Source: Edaphochlamys debaryana (lineage: Eukaryota > Chlorophyta > Chlorophyceae > Chlamydomonadales). From it: 64,000 bases of DNA. The stretch lies in the NCBI GenBank assembly GCA_016858145.1, contig JAEHOE010000031.1, positions 682,001-746,000 of the forward strand. Reading direction: 5' to 3'. Both the position numbers and the translations under genes were made by a program. This document shows, piece by piece, positions 22,514 through 34,305 of this stretch (position 1 is its first letter; every line of letters begins with the position of its first letter). The notes beneath the pieces were generated by a model. The model saw only the letters and a program-made list of their open reading frames with translations, searched no databases and was not told the origin of the DNA.

Positions 22514-24538
22514 TCAGCTGGGCACCAGGCGCGACAACAGCGTGTAGGTCCCCCCCGCCACCAGCAGCACACCGCTGGCGGGGGTCACCCAGGCCGAGTA
22601 CTGCCGCAGAGCCAGCAGCTGCTTCACCACGCCCTGGGAGGGAGGAGGAGGGGCCAGGGCCGGGCCGATAATGAATGGAGCTGACAAGGGAGAGTTAAAG
22701 ATGACCGAAGGAGGTCTAGGATACGGACAGTGCGGGCCCAACGCCAGCCTGGCCTTGGCCGCTTCGGCCAATGCGCCAAAAGCAGCCCAGCGCAATTGAC
22801 CCTTGTCAGCAATGCCCCACCATCATCCCCGCCCGCCGAGGCTGGCACTCAAGCCCCGAGCCCCTGGCCGTGAGCCCTGTGCCCAGCCCAGGATGTTCAT
22901 GCCGTCAGATGCGCGTGTGCCAGCGCCCGGCCCCTCACCGTGAAGGACGCGGCCACCAGCAGCGGCGCCACGTATCCGCAGGTGTAGGCCAGCAGCAGGG
23001 AGGCCCCCTGCAGGGGGTCGCCCGTGGAGGACACGTAGGCCAGCAGGGTGGCCAGCACGGGGGTGCTGCGGGGCGGGGGGGGGGGAAAGGGGGAGGAGGA
23101 GGGGGAGGAGGAGGGGGAGTTTGAAAGACAGGCGGGGTCCGAGTGTTACGCAGGTAGCACGTTGGTTGGACAGAGGCGCCAGACAGCACGGGTGCCGCGG
23201 ATGGCCGGGGGCGTGAAGCCCTCGGGGTTGCTCCCCTGCCCGCCTCGCCCCCCTCCCTTCAGCCTGCCCCCACCTGCAGGGCGATGCCGCCAGTGCGAAG
23301 GTGGCCCCGGCCAGGTAGGCCTGCAGCGCGGGGGGCACGGGCGCGGCCCGCACGTCCACGTCCAGAGAGGGCAGCCGCAGCTGAACCACCTGAGCGGAGA
23401 GGGAACAAGGGGGCATAAGGAGGAGGCAGCTGCGGTCACAACCCGTGTCAACATATCATAGCATGCCGGTACCAACGCACCTCCCCACGCCTCCATTGCG
23501 CGGCAAGGACCCCGTCGCGTCCGCACAGCATACGCAACCCCACTACCCAGGCCGTTCCTCCAGACCATCTGCCTGCCCGCTCCAAGGCTCCTTCATGCCA
23601 CCCCCGTCCCTGCCTCACTCCCCCCGTCCCCACCTCGAGCAGGTTGAGCCCCATGAGCACCGCCACCAGGCCCACGGCGATGGGCAGCTCGTTGCCGATC
23701 TGACCGTACGCCCGCCCCAGCGCCGAGGAGGCCACCCCCAGCAGCGCCAGCGTGGTGGCCAGGCCGAACGAGAAGGTCACCGCCTGAGGGGAGTGGGTGG
23801 GTGAGGCAGGACGCGGCAGGGGAAGTCACGGCGAGACGTGGTTTGGCAGGGAAGTTGCGGCTTGCGGGGGCGGGCAGTTCCCGGCCCCGGCCCCGGCAGG
23901 GGCGGTCAGATAACCGGACCGGTACCGGCGCCCGCCCCGCTGTTCTTTAGAGTCTGGGCTCCCACACACATTGCGCCCAGTTGCATGCATCCCGCACGCT
24001 CCGCTGACCTGCAGCCCCAGGTTCGGCTTGCTGACGCCGTCCGCACTGTACCCGCCGATGTAGCCGATGGTCAGCGGCAGGACGCTGAGCGTGCAGGGCG
24101 ACAGGCTGGTCACCAGGCCAGCTCCAAGCACGATGGCATAGGTGAGGGGCGTCACGCCTGTGGGCGCGGGGGCAAAAGCCCGGCAGCTCAGCACGTTCGC
24201 GTAGGTCCCGGCGCCACCCATCCCCGACGCACCGGCCAACTGTTCCGCCACCAGAGCGTCCGCACTCTGGCCGGCGGCAAAGAGGCTCTGGACTAGCGCA
24301 TCTCCCTGATCGGCGAGCTCGAGCACCTCCTGCGAGCGGGCGCAAGTTTCAGCCACGGATGCTTGCAGCGAGGCCTGCACCTCACAAGCCGCCACACCTG
24401 CCCAGCACGTGCGGCGATAGCGCGTTCACGCGATGGCTGTGCTCTAGCTCCTCGCAGGGCAGGACGGGGCCATGTCGCTACGCATGGTCTCGCAAGGACC
24501 CTTCCGACTAAGCCCTGTCCAGCTAGAGCTAACTGCAT
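22514..24538 (-). CDS. CCDA1: CcdA, thiol-disulfide membrane transporter for plastid cytochrome c maturation
   Basis: Exons: 24538-24009, 23783-23634, 23389-23274, 23065-22939, 22633-22514. Hallmarks of the CcdA/DsbD membrane family are clear: [20 protein letters not shown] in helix 1, [22 protein letters not shown], and the second Cys motif [17 protein letters not shown], which is split across an intron. The two Pro-Cys pairs carry reducing power across the thylakoid membrane to apocytochromes c in System II assembly. An Arg/Ala-rich transit peptide ([18 protein letters not shown]..., ATG at 24538) lies directly upstream but in another frame: removing one GT near 24396-24399 would fuse it to [12 protein letters not shown]. 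No intron of workable size fixes this, so the frame break is either real or a sequence error. The mature part is confident. Confidence 0.88.
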
Positions 24539-25599
24539 GACTGCTGATAGGGGGCCTAGGGTATGAGGCAATAAAGTACTAGCGTGATGAAGGGTGGCCG
24601 GGTATTGTGGGCTGCGGGGCGTACCGTGCCTTACCGTGCCTTACCGGGGCGTACCGTACCGTGCCTCCGCCCGGCTTTGCCCGTCACTCCGCACCCGCCC
24701 CCCGGGCCCGGACCCCATCACCCTTCGACCGCATCTTCCTTGACTAAAAGCACTTGTCGTGTTTGGTTGCAGCGCTGGGATCATCTCTGACTTGGCGCGC
24801 TTGGCGCGTGGCTTGGCTCCCTGGCCGCGAGCAGTCTAGGCTGGAAGGGTTCCCCCGCCCCCATGTGCAGCTGCTTGCTTCTCCATAAACCCCCCACGTT
24901 GGTAACCCCCGCCTCCCCAGTCGACTGCGTGCACAGTTTTGAACTTTGGCTGCGAGGATGCCGACATCGCATGCCTGCCGCCCGCCCCCCCCTGCACTAG
25001 ACCCCTGATGCCGTCCTTGCTGCTGGCCCCTGATGCTGGGCATCGCGCCGACAAGCACTGCTCATGCGGGCCATGCCCATGGCTGTCCTAGCCGCGATGG
25101 CGTCCGCCGATGCGCGTGGGCATGCCTCCCTTCCGCAGCGACTGACGCCCCCCGTGTGCTGTCCATATCGCTGCTCTCGCATCCGCGACGTAGAGCTGGT
25201 GCTGCCGATGCTGCTCTGCCGCGAGCGCGGCCCCCGCGTGCGAGGGCTCGCACCCACGTACCCTCCCCGCTGACCCCCGGCCGTCCCCCCACTCCTGGAA
25301 TCCACTCTGGCCGGACTCCCGGTCGCCAGAAGTCCCAGCTGCCACACCCCCGCTGAAGCTGCCGCTCCGTGCTCCGTGTGGTGGCACTGGCACCGGCGCG
25401 AACGATGAACTTTTCCACGTTACATCCACGCGGGCGAAGGCCCTCCCAAGCTCCCCTCAGCACCAGCTCCTCCAGCTCAACAGTGCGGCATGGCTGGCCG
25501 CCGCCAGTCCAAGCGTCGCCAGCGCCGCAAGGCCGGCGCCTGCCGCCGCCAATGCCGCTACGCCTGCGCGCTCCTCTCCAAGCTGCTGCGGTAGGCCGC
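24539..25599. other. Intergenic between CcdA and eL22
   Basis: It contains the CcdA promoter side and the eL22 3' UTR. A short run of TACCGTGCCT-type repeats lies at about 24620-24670. Minus-strand reading frames of up to 196 codons overlap the eL22 end and look like GC-driven open frames, with no domain or splice pattern. Confidence 0.4.
25420..25424 (-). terminator. Polyadenylation signal of the eL22 gene
   Basis: TGTAA on the minus strand, about 175 nt after the eL22 stop. Confidence 0.6.
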
Positions 25600-25983
25600 T
25601 TACTCCTCGTCCTCAGCCTCGTTGTCCGCAATGTTGAAGTATCGGAGCTCATAGACGTTGCGGTCCTTGTTGGAGGCGATAACGCGCAGCCAGTCGCGCA
25701 CGTTGTGCTTCTTCAGGTACTTCTTCGTGAGGTACTTGAGGTACCGCTTGCTGAGGTGCGACTCAGCCGTCACGGTCACCTTGGTCTTGTCCTTGGCGAC
25801 CTTGATAGCATCGCCCAGCACGCCGGTCTTGCCGTCGACCTTGATCTTGTCCGCCAGGAACTTCTCGAACGAGGAAATGTCCATAATCTTGTCCTCCACC
25901 GGCTTGGCGCAGTCGATGGTGAAGACCAGGGCCTTCTTCTTCGCCGCGCCCTTGGCGGCCGGCTTCTTGACACCCACGGCCAT
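25600..25983 (-). CDS. RPL22: 60S ribosomal protein eL22
   Basis: A single uninterrupted frame of 127 codons from the ATG at 25983-25981 to the TAA at 25602-25600. It matches the eL22 layout: a short Lys/Ala-rich tail, [15 protein letters not shown], then [61 protein letters not shown], and an acidic end. Length is normal for the family (about 125-130). It is part of the cytosolic large subunit near the tunnel exit. Codon choice is strongly biased (AAG, CTG, GTC), as expected for a highly expressed gene. The lack of introns stands out beside the intron-dense neighbours. Confidence 0.96.
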   Translation of the reverse strand: MAVGVKKPAAKGAAKKKALVFTIDCAKPVEDKIMDISSFEKFLADKIKVDGKTGVLGDAIKVAKDKTKVTVTAESHLSKRYLKYLTKKYLKKHNVRDWLRVIASNKDRNVYELRYFNIADNEAEDEE

Positions 25984-26622
25984 TGTTTTTAGAGAAGCGA
26001 CCTAAGACGTGCGGCTAGGAAAGGGGGGAGACCAGTGGCGAGGGGGCGCGAAAGGCGGGGCCGGGCCTCTGCATGGGGAGGAGCAGTACCGCCATTCGGG
26101 GCGGCTTTGCTCTCGCGCCCTGCCGCCTTGTGCGTTATTCTCTTGTGCTCGCTACAAATACTACACAGCACACACCTGCTCTCCGGCTCCTAGCCCTCGC
26201 CAGCGTTCCCAGCGTTCACACCCCGCAATCGCTCCAGCATCCGCGCCGCCATCCCACCCCGCGCCCATGAGGACGCGCGCCGTCGCTCAGGGCGGCAGGT
26301 ACTGGGTCCTCGTGCACAGACACGGACCCACGGATGGCCAGGAGGACACCTCGAGTGCGGCAAGGACCTGCCACGGCCCCGCAGCCATCTGTGGACCCTT
26401 CCATCCTGGGGCCGGCCAAGCACAGAACTGGGGAGAGCGTCACGAGGAGCGGGCGTGACAGCATCGGGACTGGGAATCCTTGCGTTCTGAGGTGCAGCAA
26501 TGCGTGGTGCAGGCCTTCTGCCATGGCCGTGCGCCCCCCCTACCTGGTCAGCAGCGGTCGGCACGCTCGAACCCTTCGGCGGAGGATGACCAGGGCGAGC
26601 ATCAAACACGCAGTCCTGACGG
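25984..26622. other. Upstream region of eL22
   Basis: Presumed eL22 promoter and 5' UTR (minus strand) abutting the duplicated fragment at 26623. An A/T-richer patch, CTACAAATACTACACAGC, lies near 26154. No gene was recognised on either strand. Confidence 0.35.
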
Positions 26623-27160
26623 CCACTGAGGCCACCACCTGCGCCGGAGCGGCCAGGGGGCGTGAGCGCGCGGCGCAGGGCCCAAAGCCAGCGAAGCCCT
26701 GGAAGCGCATCCAGCGCCAGGAGAAACCCACCTCCTCCGGGAGTCCGACCAGGTTGAAGGTCGGCGCTTCCACCTCAGCGACGTCGGCCTTGCCCATGAC
26801 GGGCGCGGCCTGGCCAGTCGGGATGAACTCCCGAGCGAACGGGTTGAGAGGCATCCTTGTGCTTTGGCCGCTGCCGGTGCTGCCGCCTTCCGCCCTCCCC
26901 GCCAATGGGGCTCGGCCCCAGGCCCCGGATGGCCGCCCTGAGCGCCGCAGAAGCCGCCGGCACGCGCACCAGCATTCAGGAAGGGGTGGAGTTTAAGGGC
27001 GGAAAGGGCGGGATGGGGGTGCTGCGATTAGCGCTTCGGAGGGCCAGGTAGACAAGTTGGGCGGGCGCGGCGAGCGGCCTGAAGGAGCCTGCGCGAGTTT
27101 GGCCGCATCTGCGCGAGATTGCGCAGAGCGCGTTCCCAATGCAGGGCTTGGTGACATTCC
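26623..27160 (-). pseudogene. Duplicated 5' fragment of the PAM2/F-box/ankyrin gene
   Basis: This stretch is nearly identical to 38155-38673. It carries the upstream region, the whole first exon (26854-26732; 41 codons beginning MPLNPFAREFIP), intron 1 (26731-26639, 93 nt against 94 in the parent) and only about 16 nt of exon 2 (from 26638: VVASV). Identity then stops abruptly at 26623 and unrelated sequence follows. In the new context exon 2 reads VVASVAVRTACLMLALVILRRR and stops near 26540, so at most a 73-residue chimeric peptide could be made, or about 121 residues if intron 1 were retained. The far end also differs by a small insertion at about 27098-27117 that repeats GCGCGAG. Confidence 0.85.
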
Positions 27161-29199
27161 ACGCGATGGACCCGGTCTCCCGTCAGGTGAGCTGAGCGGG
27201 TTCCTCGCCGTGGCTACGGCTGCCTGCGTGGGTTGGGCCTGGCGCGAGGTAGCTGGCCTGCTGTGTGGGGGCAGGACTCTTGCTAGCCGAGCAGCCCTGG
27301 GCCATGTGCGCCTTCCGCATTCGGTTACTCCACGAAGTCCCCCACCTCTTCCAAAGCTTGCCAGGGTGCTGCTGTGCCCGAATGCATGGGACGGCCTTCG
27401 GATGCGCGGGACGGTCTTCGTCACGACGAGAGAGCGGGAGGAGGCCGTCCGCTACACAGCTGTGGGGCCCGGCTGGCATGCCTTGGAGCCTTGCTCCGCC
27501 CGGCGGAGTCTCTGCACGAGGCAGCAGTCGTGGCTGGGGCCCTGGTCGTTTACGGCGTGGCCACGCAGCCGGGCAGGCGTGCTTGAGCGGGGGCAGTCGG
27601 TTGTCCAGGTGTTTCTCAACACCCTGCACTTACTGGATGAGTTGGTGGTGTGCTGTGGCCTTCCATGGATCGTGCAAACACCGCCCGCCTCGTTCAGAGA
27701 CGATGAAGGCGGATGCCACCCCTGGCAGAAGGTTTGTGAGGTTCGGTCTCGAGAGGGGGCAGCCCCGTCGGGGCTGCCGTCCTGCCCGACTCCAGGCGGG
27801 GGCCGAAGGGGCGAGGTGGGGCCGCGGCAAGGATGGCTGGGTGCGCCCGTCGCCAGTAGCTTGCAGGCGTGCAGCGCAGACTCCTTCCCGCCGGTGTTTG
27901 CTCGGGGCAGCTTGCTACCCATACCAGGCGTGGCAGCCTGTGGCCCTGCACACGACAGGTTGGGGCAGACTGCGTGAGCAGCAACCCGCTTCATGCTGTG
28001 TACCGTATGCGACCGCGCCGTCAGGGTGCGCCTCTCTAGCCTGGAGCAGGGGGGATTTGGGGCAGCATGCTGACGGGGAGCATTCCCTCGCAAAGCAGCA
28101 AGGCGCGTGTCGTCGTCATGCCTGAGCAACCTGCTGAACGCCTGCACGCGGCAGGTTGGGGCAGGCTGGGTCTTGGGTTTGGTGAGCGGCAAGAAGCGGC
28201 CCGTCGTTGACGGAGGCCTGATTGTATGCTCCAGCCATCCTCTTGCGGGTCCACAGCAGCGGCAGAGCAGGGGCCGGCCGGGGTCCCCTGACTGACAACA
28301 CTCCAGCCACCAGCCCCCGCCACCGCGTCGGCTTGGCCCACACGGACGCCAAACCGCCGCTATGGTAGGGGGCATGCTGTGTCGGTTGTGGGGCCGCTGT
28401 GTGTATCGTGACCGGCGTGTCACACTCCTGGCGCACGCTGGCACGTGCCATCGAGACCCGCGTGGGGAGTCTGGGGACAGGGGACCCCTCGAACGGGGGA
28501 CACGGCCCACATTAAGACCCCCCTTGCGGAAACGTCCCTTAGCACCATTTTCCCGCCGCGTCACAATCATACTACGTGCACGTTTGGCTACGCACCGGGA
28601 AAAGTGTAACCCTGGCGTAGAGGCAACCTGGGCTTTCGGGCGAGTGAATCGACTCAAGCTGGGGGACATGCTTGAGGGCAAACATGCGACCAAGCGAGTT
28701 ACCGCGCAACAAGCCCGTGGTCTTCGACTGATGGGGTGTGTAGGCCGTTGGCTGCTTGATGATGCGTGTCGGCGCGGCGAGGCGCAAGTTCTGCCCCCTC
28801 AGTGTTTTTCCCCGCCCTCCCGACCGGCGTGTCCCCCGTTCGGGGGACCCTGCGTTGGTATGTCCTGTGCCAGCCCCCACATCTTCCCCTCGTTCCTCCG
28901 ACACCGCACGTCTTTCTGGTGCCCTCGGGCACGGCAAAGGGAGCAGGGGGCCGGTGCAGGGGGCGGAGGATGGTTGCGGGGCCGCGGAAAACCGGGCCGG
29001 CCGGGAAAACCCAAGAAGCTTCGGCTTCATGGGCACCCCGTTGCCCCCTCAGGTCTGCCCGCCCTGTCATAACGGCTGCAGCGCTACCTACACTAGCTCA
29101 GCCCTTCCATAGCGCTGACGCGCTTGCCGCGTTCGAACCGACTGGCGATCACTTCGGTTCTACTCTGACCAGCGTGCGCTCGGCGCTAAGCGGTTCAAG
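27161..29199. other. About 2 kb without a recognised gene, upstream of calnexin
   Basis: Overlapping long open frames exist on both strands (minus about 28693-27452, 413 codons; plus about 27057-27977, 306 codons), but none starts with a convincing ATG context, shows splice logic or resembles a known family. Codon-position patterns are equally open on both strands, as expected from GC content. A diverged inverted repeat sits at 28473-28506 and 28824-28853. The calnexin promoter must lie just before 29200. Confidence 0.4.
28473..28853. repeat. Inverted repeat of about 25-30 bp flanking about 320 bp
   Basis: The left arm contains CGAACGGGGGACACGG (28489-28505) preceded by CAGGGGACCCCT. The right arm, 28824-28853, reads as its complement (CGGCGTGTCCCCCGTTCG then GGGGACCCTGCG). 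The arms match over most of 25-30 bp with small gaps. The enclosed 320 bp has no coding evidence. It could be a degraded MITE, but no target duplication was found. Confidence 0.45.
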
Positions 29200-32100
29200 A
29201 TGCGTGGATCAGCTGCCATAAAAGCTATAGCAACGGTCGCGGGCCTCGCCCTGCTCGCGGCGGTCGCACATGCCGATGAAGCAGAAGTGCTGAGCGCGAT
29301 CCGAGCCAAGGCGCTGTTCTTTGAGGACTTCAATGACGGCACCTGGAGCGAGCGGTGGAGGCACAGGTGCGGAAACGGCACGATGGGGGCGGGGCACGCT
29401 CAGGTCGCACGCCCCCTGCCCTGGCCCTGTCGCCTCGCCACTCAGCTGATGGTGTGGACCCTTGCCGTGCAGTTCGGACCCCAAATACACGGGACGGTTT
29501 GGAACGCATAAAGCCAAGGAGTGGACCAACCAGGGCCTGCGGGTGCGCAGGGAACGCCGGCGGTGGGGCGGGGCTCTGTAGGCACCCCAACCCCCCGCAA
29601 TCCGATGCTTGCCACACCGCACCACAGCCCGAACTCAAGCTGCCACCTGCTGCCTGTCTCCTTTGCTTCTGCTTTTGCTCCCAGATTCCTGACAAGAGCA
29701 AGCACTACGGCCTGTCCGCGCTGCTTCCTGCGCCGGTGGAGCCCGTGGTGGGGCCGGGGCAGCCGCTGGTCGTCCAGTACGAAGTGAAGTACAACGAGGG
29801 TGCGTGGGAGGAGGCGCGCTTTGAAACTGGGCATGGGCACGTGCGCCGGAGAGGGTTGCAGCGCCCAGTCTAGGTGCTGTTGGGCGAGGGAGGACTGGGG
29901 GAGTTCCACAGTTTCTGTTGGAACTTGTGGAGTCTCCGTGAGGGTGGGCTGGCGCCCAGGAGGACTGGGACGGCGAGGAGGGCGGTATGTGGTAAGCCGC
30001 CGCAGGTGTGTCGCGCTGGGCTGCCCATGCTGCGGGCGGCGGCGTGCACGTTGCAGCACCTCCTGGGAGTGCAGAGGCGGCGCGCTCAGCGACGACTTGT
30101 GCGGGCGAGAGCCCTGGGCCCTGTTGGCTGTGGGGCCGGGCAGGAGCCCGCAGGCCCACGCTGCTGTCCAGGGCGATGGCGCATGCGGGGGCTGGCCTGC
30201 ACCTCCACTCCAGCGCCTGTCATTGGGGAGTTTGCTGTGGACCGGGACCCTGGGTCCATACCGAGCCTGGGGCCCTTCTTCAGCCCATCCCGTCCTTGGC
30301 CGCGGCCCCCTGCAGGCATCCAGTGCGGCGGCTCCTACCTCAAGCTGCTCAGCGCCGACCCCGACCTCACGCCCGAGCGCCTGGTGGACTCCACCCCCTA
30401 CTCCATCATGTTCGGACCCGACCGCTGCGGCGCGGGCAAGGCAAGCCGGGGACCTGGGTGCCCCTGGAGCGGCAGACGGAGGTCTGCTCGGCAGGAGCAG
30501 TGGCGACGGGCTGAAGTTGCTCGTATGGTGGCTGTACTTGTGGACCAGCCAAGGACTGCACACAATGAACCCAACCTCCCAGTGGGCAGCAGAGCGGTGT
30601 TCTCGACGCTCGCCCGCCCACCCGCTCGCTTCACGCGCCTGCCTCAACCTGCAATGCCGCCCCACATTCGCCCCAGGTCCACCTCATCTTCCGCCACAAG
30701 CACGCCAAGAACGGCACGGTCTCGGAGAAGCACCTGGTGGGGCCGCCGCAGCCCGAGGTCAACGACTACACGCACCTGTACACGCTAAAGATCACGTGAG
30801 CGGGGGCGGCAACGAGGGGGCGCAGACTTTGGCGGTTCAGCGCCGCGACGGCAAGCACAGGCGCAGCCGCAGCCGAGGGGCAGGCCAGGGGGCAGCTCAC
30901 CCTGCCCTTGATAACAGGGCCCCAGCGCCCAGGAGGCACCTCAACAGCAGCCTCAGGCTTTGGCCTCATCGTCCCTGCCGCCTTCCTGCTCCCCCACCAG
31001 CCGCGTTGCCCGTCATCAGCCCAGCCCTCCCGACGACTGCTCCACCCTTCCACCCACCCACCCAGCTTCCTACCCTACCTCACTCCTGCCCTCCTTTCGC
31101 CCCCAGCCCCGACCACCAGTACGAGATCCGCATCGACGGCGACCTGCGCGCCAGCGGCAGCCTGCTGAACGAGTCCGCCCTGGCGCCGCCGCTGCTGCCC
31201 CCTGCCGACGTGCCCGACCCGGAGGACGTCAAGCCCGCGGACTGGGTGGACCTCAGCGTGTGAGCGGCGCTGCGGAGGGGAGGGAGGGAGGGTGGAGCAG
31301 CTGCCTGGAAAGAGCCTTGGAGTCGAGAGGTGGAGGTGGTTACAAGGTCGAGTTGTGAACATGGAGAGGGCGTCCTGAGGGCGTCGGTCTGAGTCGGTCC
31401 CTCCCCCCCCCCCACACACACCTCCCCAGCATCCCCGACCCCAAGGCCGTCAAGCCCGCTGACTGGGACGAGCGGGAGAAGATCGAGGACCCAGACGCCA
31501 AGAAGCCCAAGGGTGCGTGCGCGGGCGCGGGGAGGGTTGAGAGGGCCGAGTGCTGGCCTTTGGGGAGCAAATGCTATGTTGCTAAGGCTCGTGCGACGTG
31601 GGCACTTGCGGGGCCAGGGTTAAGGTGCCCCGCATCGGCCCTGTGTCGGCCCTGCCTGCCCGCAGGGTGGATGGACAATGAGCCCAAGACCATCAATGAC
31701 CCAGGTGCGCGGCTCGCAGTGGGGTGTCCAGCACCGGGAGCCTGTGGCCCCCTGTGTGGGCGGGCAGGATGTGCACTCTGCTGCCGCCATCCACGTGGGC
31801 GGGTGTCTGGCTGCGCTCATTGGCTCAGATTGATACCACACCCCCATGCGTGTGCACGCAGCCGCCAGGAGGCCCGCAGACTGGGACGACGAGGAGGACG
31901 GCGTGTGGGAGCCGCCGCAGGTGGGTCGTGCTGGGCTACCCATGGTTGCGGGCTTCCTGCGGAGAGCGGGGAGCATATGGGGGCGGACACATTTGAAGTG
32001 AAGTGGACAGCACCGGACGTCAGTGCGTACTATCTGTCTCCTGGAATTGCAAGTCGCGTATCTGTGTGCGGGCGGCCGCAGATCCCCAACCCCAAGTGCA

Positions 32101-34170
32101 AGAAGGCCGGCTGCGGCCCCTGGCAGCGCCCGCTCAAGGCCAACCCGGCCTACAAGGGCGCGTGGAAGGCGCCGCTGATCGACAACCCCGACTACAAGGC
32201 AAGTCCATCTCCCCCCCACCTTCCGCAGCTGTCATTGCTGCCCACCCCTGCTCACCCCCCCCTGCTCCCACCCCACCCCACCCCCACATCCGCGCTGCTC
32301 CGGCGACCCGATGTTGTGTCCCTCACTGCCCGCACCCCCCCGCCTTACCCTCCCTCGCTCAATATAGTACCTCCGACCTTCATTCCCCTCCCCAGGGCCC
32401 CTGGGTGCAGCGCCGCATCCCCAACCCCCACCACTACGAGGACCCCGCGCCGCTCAGCAGCGGGGTGGCGCCCATCGGGGGGGTGGCCCTGGAGCTGTGG
32501 ACCACGGACTCGGGGGTGAGCGGGCGACGGGGGCCAGCCACCCTGCGTCCGTCCGGGAGTCCGGGAAGCGTCCACTACCACCACCGCCATCCCACCTCCT
32601 TCTGCCCCTGCCTCCCCACCCCGTCCCTGCACCCCCACCTCTCACGTCGCTGCCCCCAGTACATGTTCGACAATGTGCTCATCACGCGCGACCCCGCCAC
32701 CGCCGAGCTGGCCCTGGAGCGGCTGTGGAGGCCGCGGTACGATGCAGAGGTGAGCGCAGGAGCGAGCGGCGGGAGGACGTGCCCAGGGCCCCCCGGGCAA
32801 GGCCTGTTGGTGCTGCTGTTGTTGTTGGTGGTGGTGGTGGCAGCGCTCCCACCGTTGCACTCAAGCGCCATCGCACCCCGTGCGCCCGCTCACACCGTCG
32901 TGTGCCTGCGTCCGCACCTGCGCCTGCGCCCTGACCTGCGCAGAAGAAGGCGTTTGAGAAGGGGCTCAAGGAGGCTGAGGAGCGCGAGAAGGAGCGCAAG
33001 AAGGCGGACAAGGAGAAGGCGCGGCGCGAGAAGAAGGCGCGGCGCAAGGCCGACCGGCGCGGCAGCGAGGCGCTGGACCAACTGGTGGACTGGATCCTGG
33101 CGCTGTTCGATGTGGGTCGGGGGAAGGGGGAGGTGGGGGTAGCAGGGTCGTGGCGGCCTTGTTGTTTGACGGTGGGAGGAGGGGGTGCGCGTTGTTATGC
33201 TCCTGGGGTGGGGGCCGGGCGGACGGTGCCTGTGCCTTTCAAGAAGTGCGCTCCCGAGGGTGCTGAGGTGCGCGGCAGCTCCTAACCGCCTGCGCCTGCA
33301 CTCCCGCACACTTCCCCCCGCAGAAGGGCGGCAAGCTGGAATTCGCTGCGCCCTACGCCCGCCCGCTCACCGAGTGGCTGCGCGACAACCCCGACGGCAT
33401 CGTGCTGCTCCTGGGCGTGACGCCCCTCATGCTGCTCACCTTCCTCACGCTCTACCGCACCTTCGGGCCCAGCAGCCGGGACAAGGACGGGGAGGGCCAG
33501 GTGGGGCAGCAGGGGCAGGACGGACCGGGAGCCGGGCGGACGGGTGCTGACGTCGCCAGGCATCGGTGCAGTTGCGGTGGAGGCCGGGGGGTGGGTCCTT
33601 GCAGTCTGGTCGCTAGGAGCTGTTGCTCATCGTAGAGGGGCGGGTCCAGGGTGGCGCCGTCTGCTGTGAGTCCGTGCGAGTGGCGCTGGCCGCTTCAAAG
33701 GAGACCCCTGCAGGTTGCCGCTTGAGCTGACCTCCCCGTGTGGTTCCCCCCGGCAGAGGTCGCGGGCGGCGCTGGCTGCGGCCAAGAGGACGGACGCCCC
33801 AGTGCCGGACCAGGAGGACGAGCCGGAGCAGGAGGAGGCTGCGGGGCAAGAGGTGGGTGGGCGGGGTGGGGCTGTGTAGACGTGTATGGCGTTGTGTGGG
33901 TGTGCGTCTTGGCCTGTTGGCGCTCTGCCCATCTTCTCCTGCTTCACCACCACCACCACCACCACATCACCACCACCACCACGTGCTGCCGCGCAGGACG
34001 AGGAGGCGGAGGAGGTGCCCGATGCGGTGCCTCTGGAGGGCGCTGAGGTGGAGCCGGAGCCGGCGGCCAAGGAGGCGGCGGTCAAGGAGCCGGAGATCGA
34101 GAAGCAGGAGGAAGAGGAGGAGGAGGAGCCCACAAAGGGCGCTCGCCGCCGCACGCGGCGCGCGGCTTAG
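29200..34170 (+). CDS. CNX1: Calnexin, ER membrane lectin chaperone
   Basis: Sixteen exons: 29200-29366, 29473-29542, 29685-29799, 30316-30440, 30677-30795, 31107-31259, 31430-31512, 31666-31704, 31862-31920, 32082-32198, 32396-32515, 32660-32749, 32944-33111, 33324-33500, 33757-33852, 33997-34170. The frame is continuous for 623 residues. Signal peptide [25 protein letters not shown] is followed by [14 protein letters not shown], then the lectin core ([36 protein letters not shown]). Next is the proline-rich P-arm with repeats [32 protein letters not shown] and the NPxYKGxW type, then [18 protein letters not shown] Lys/Arg-rich linker, one TM helix ([19 protein letters not shown]) and an acidic cytosolic tail ending RRRTRRAA complete it. 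It binds monoglucosylated glycoproteins in the ER. Introns 30441-30676 and 32199-32395 begin with GC. Confidence 0.95.
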
Positions 34171-34300
34171 CGGGGGGGGGGAGGTGCTATGAAGGGGATG
34201 TGGGGTTGCGCTGGTGTAAGGGGGGGGGGGAGAGGTGATCATGATGGGGACTGGGGAGAGGGTGGCTAAGAGGTACTAAATGGCCACGTGTGAGACAGCT

Positions 34301-34305
34301 TGTAA
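34301..34305 (+). terminator. Polyadenylation signal of calnexin
   Basis: TGTAA on the plus strand, 131 nt after the calnexin stop codon. Confidence 0.65.

Noticed and set aside
27452..28693. A 413-codon minus-strand open frame and overlapping plus-strand frames
   Set aside because: Both strands are equally open, no recognisable domain, start context or splice structure was found, and amino-acid composition is what random 65% GC sequence gives.
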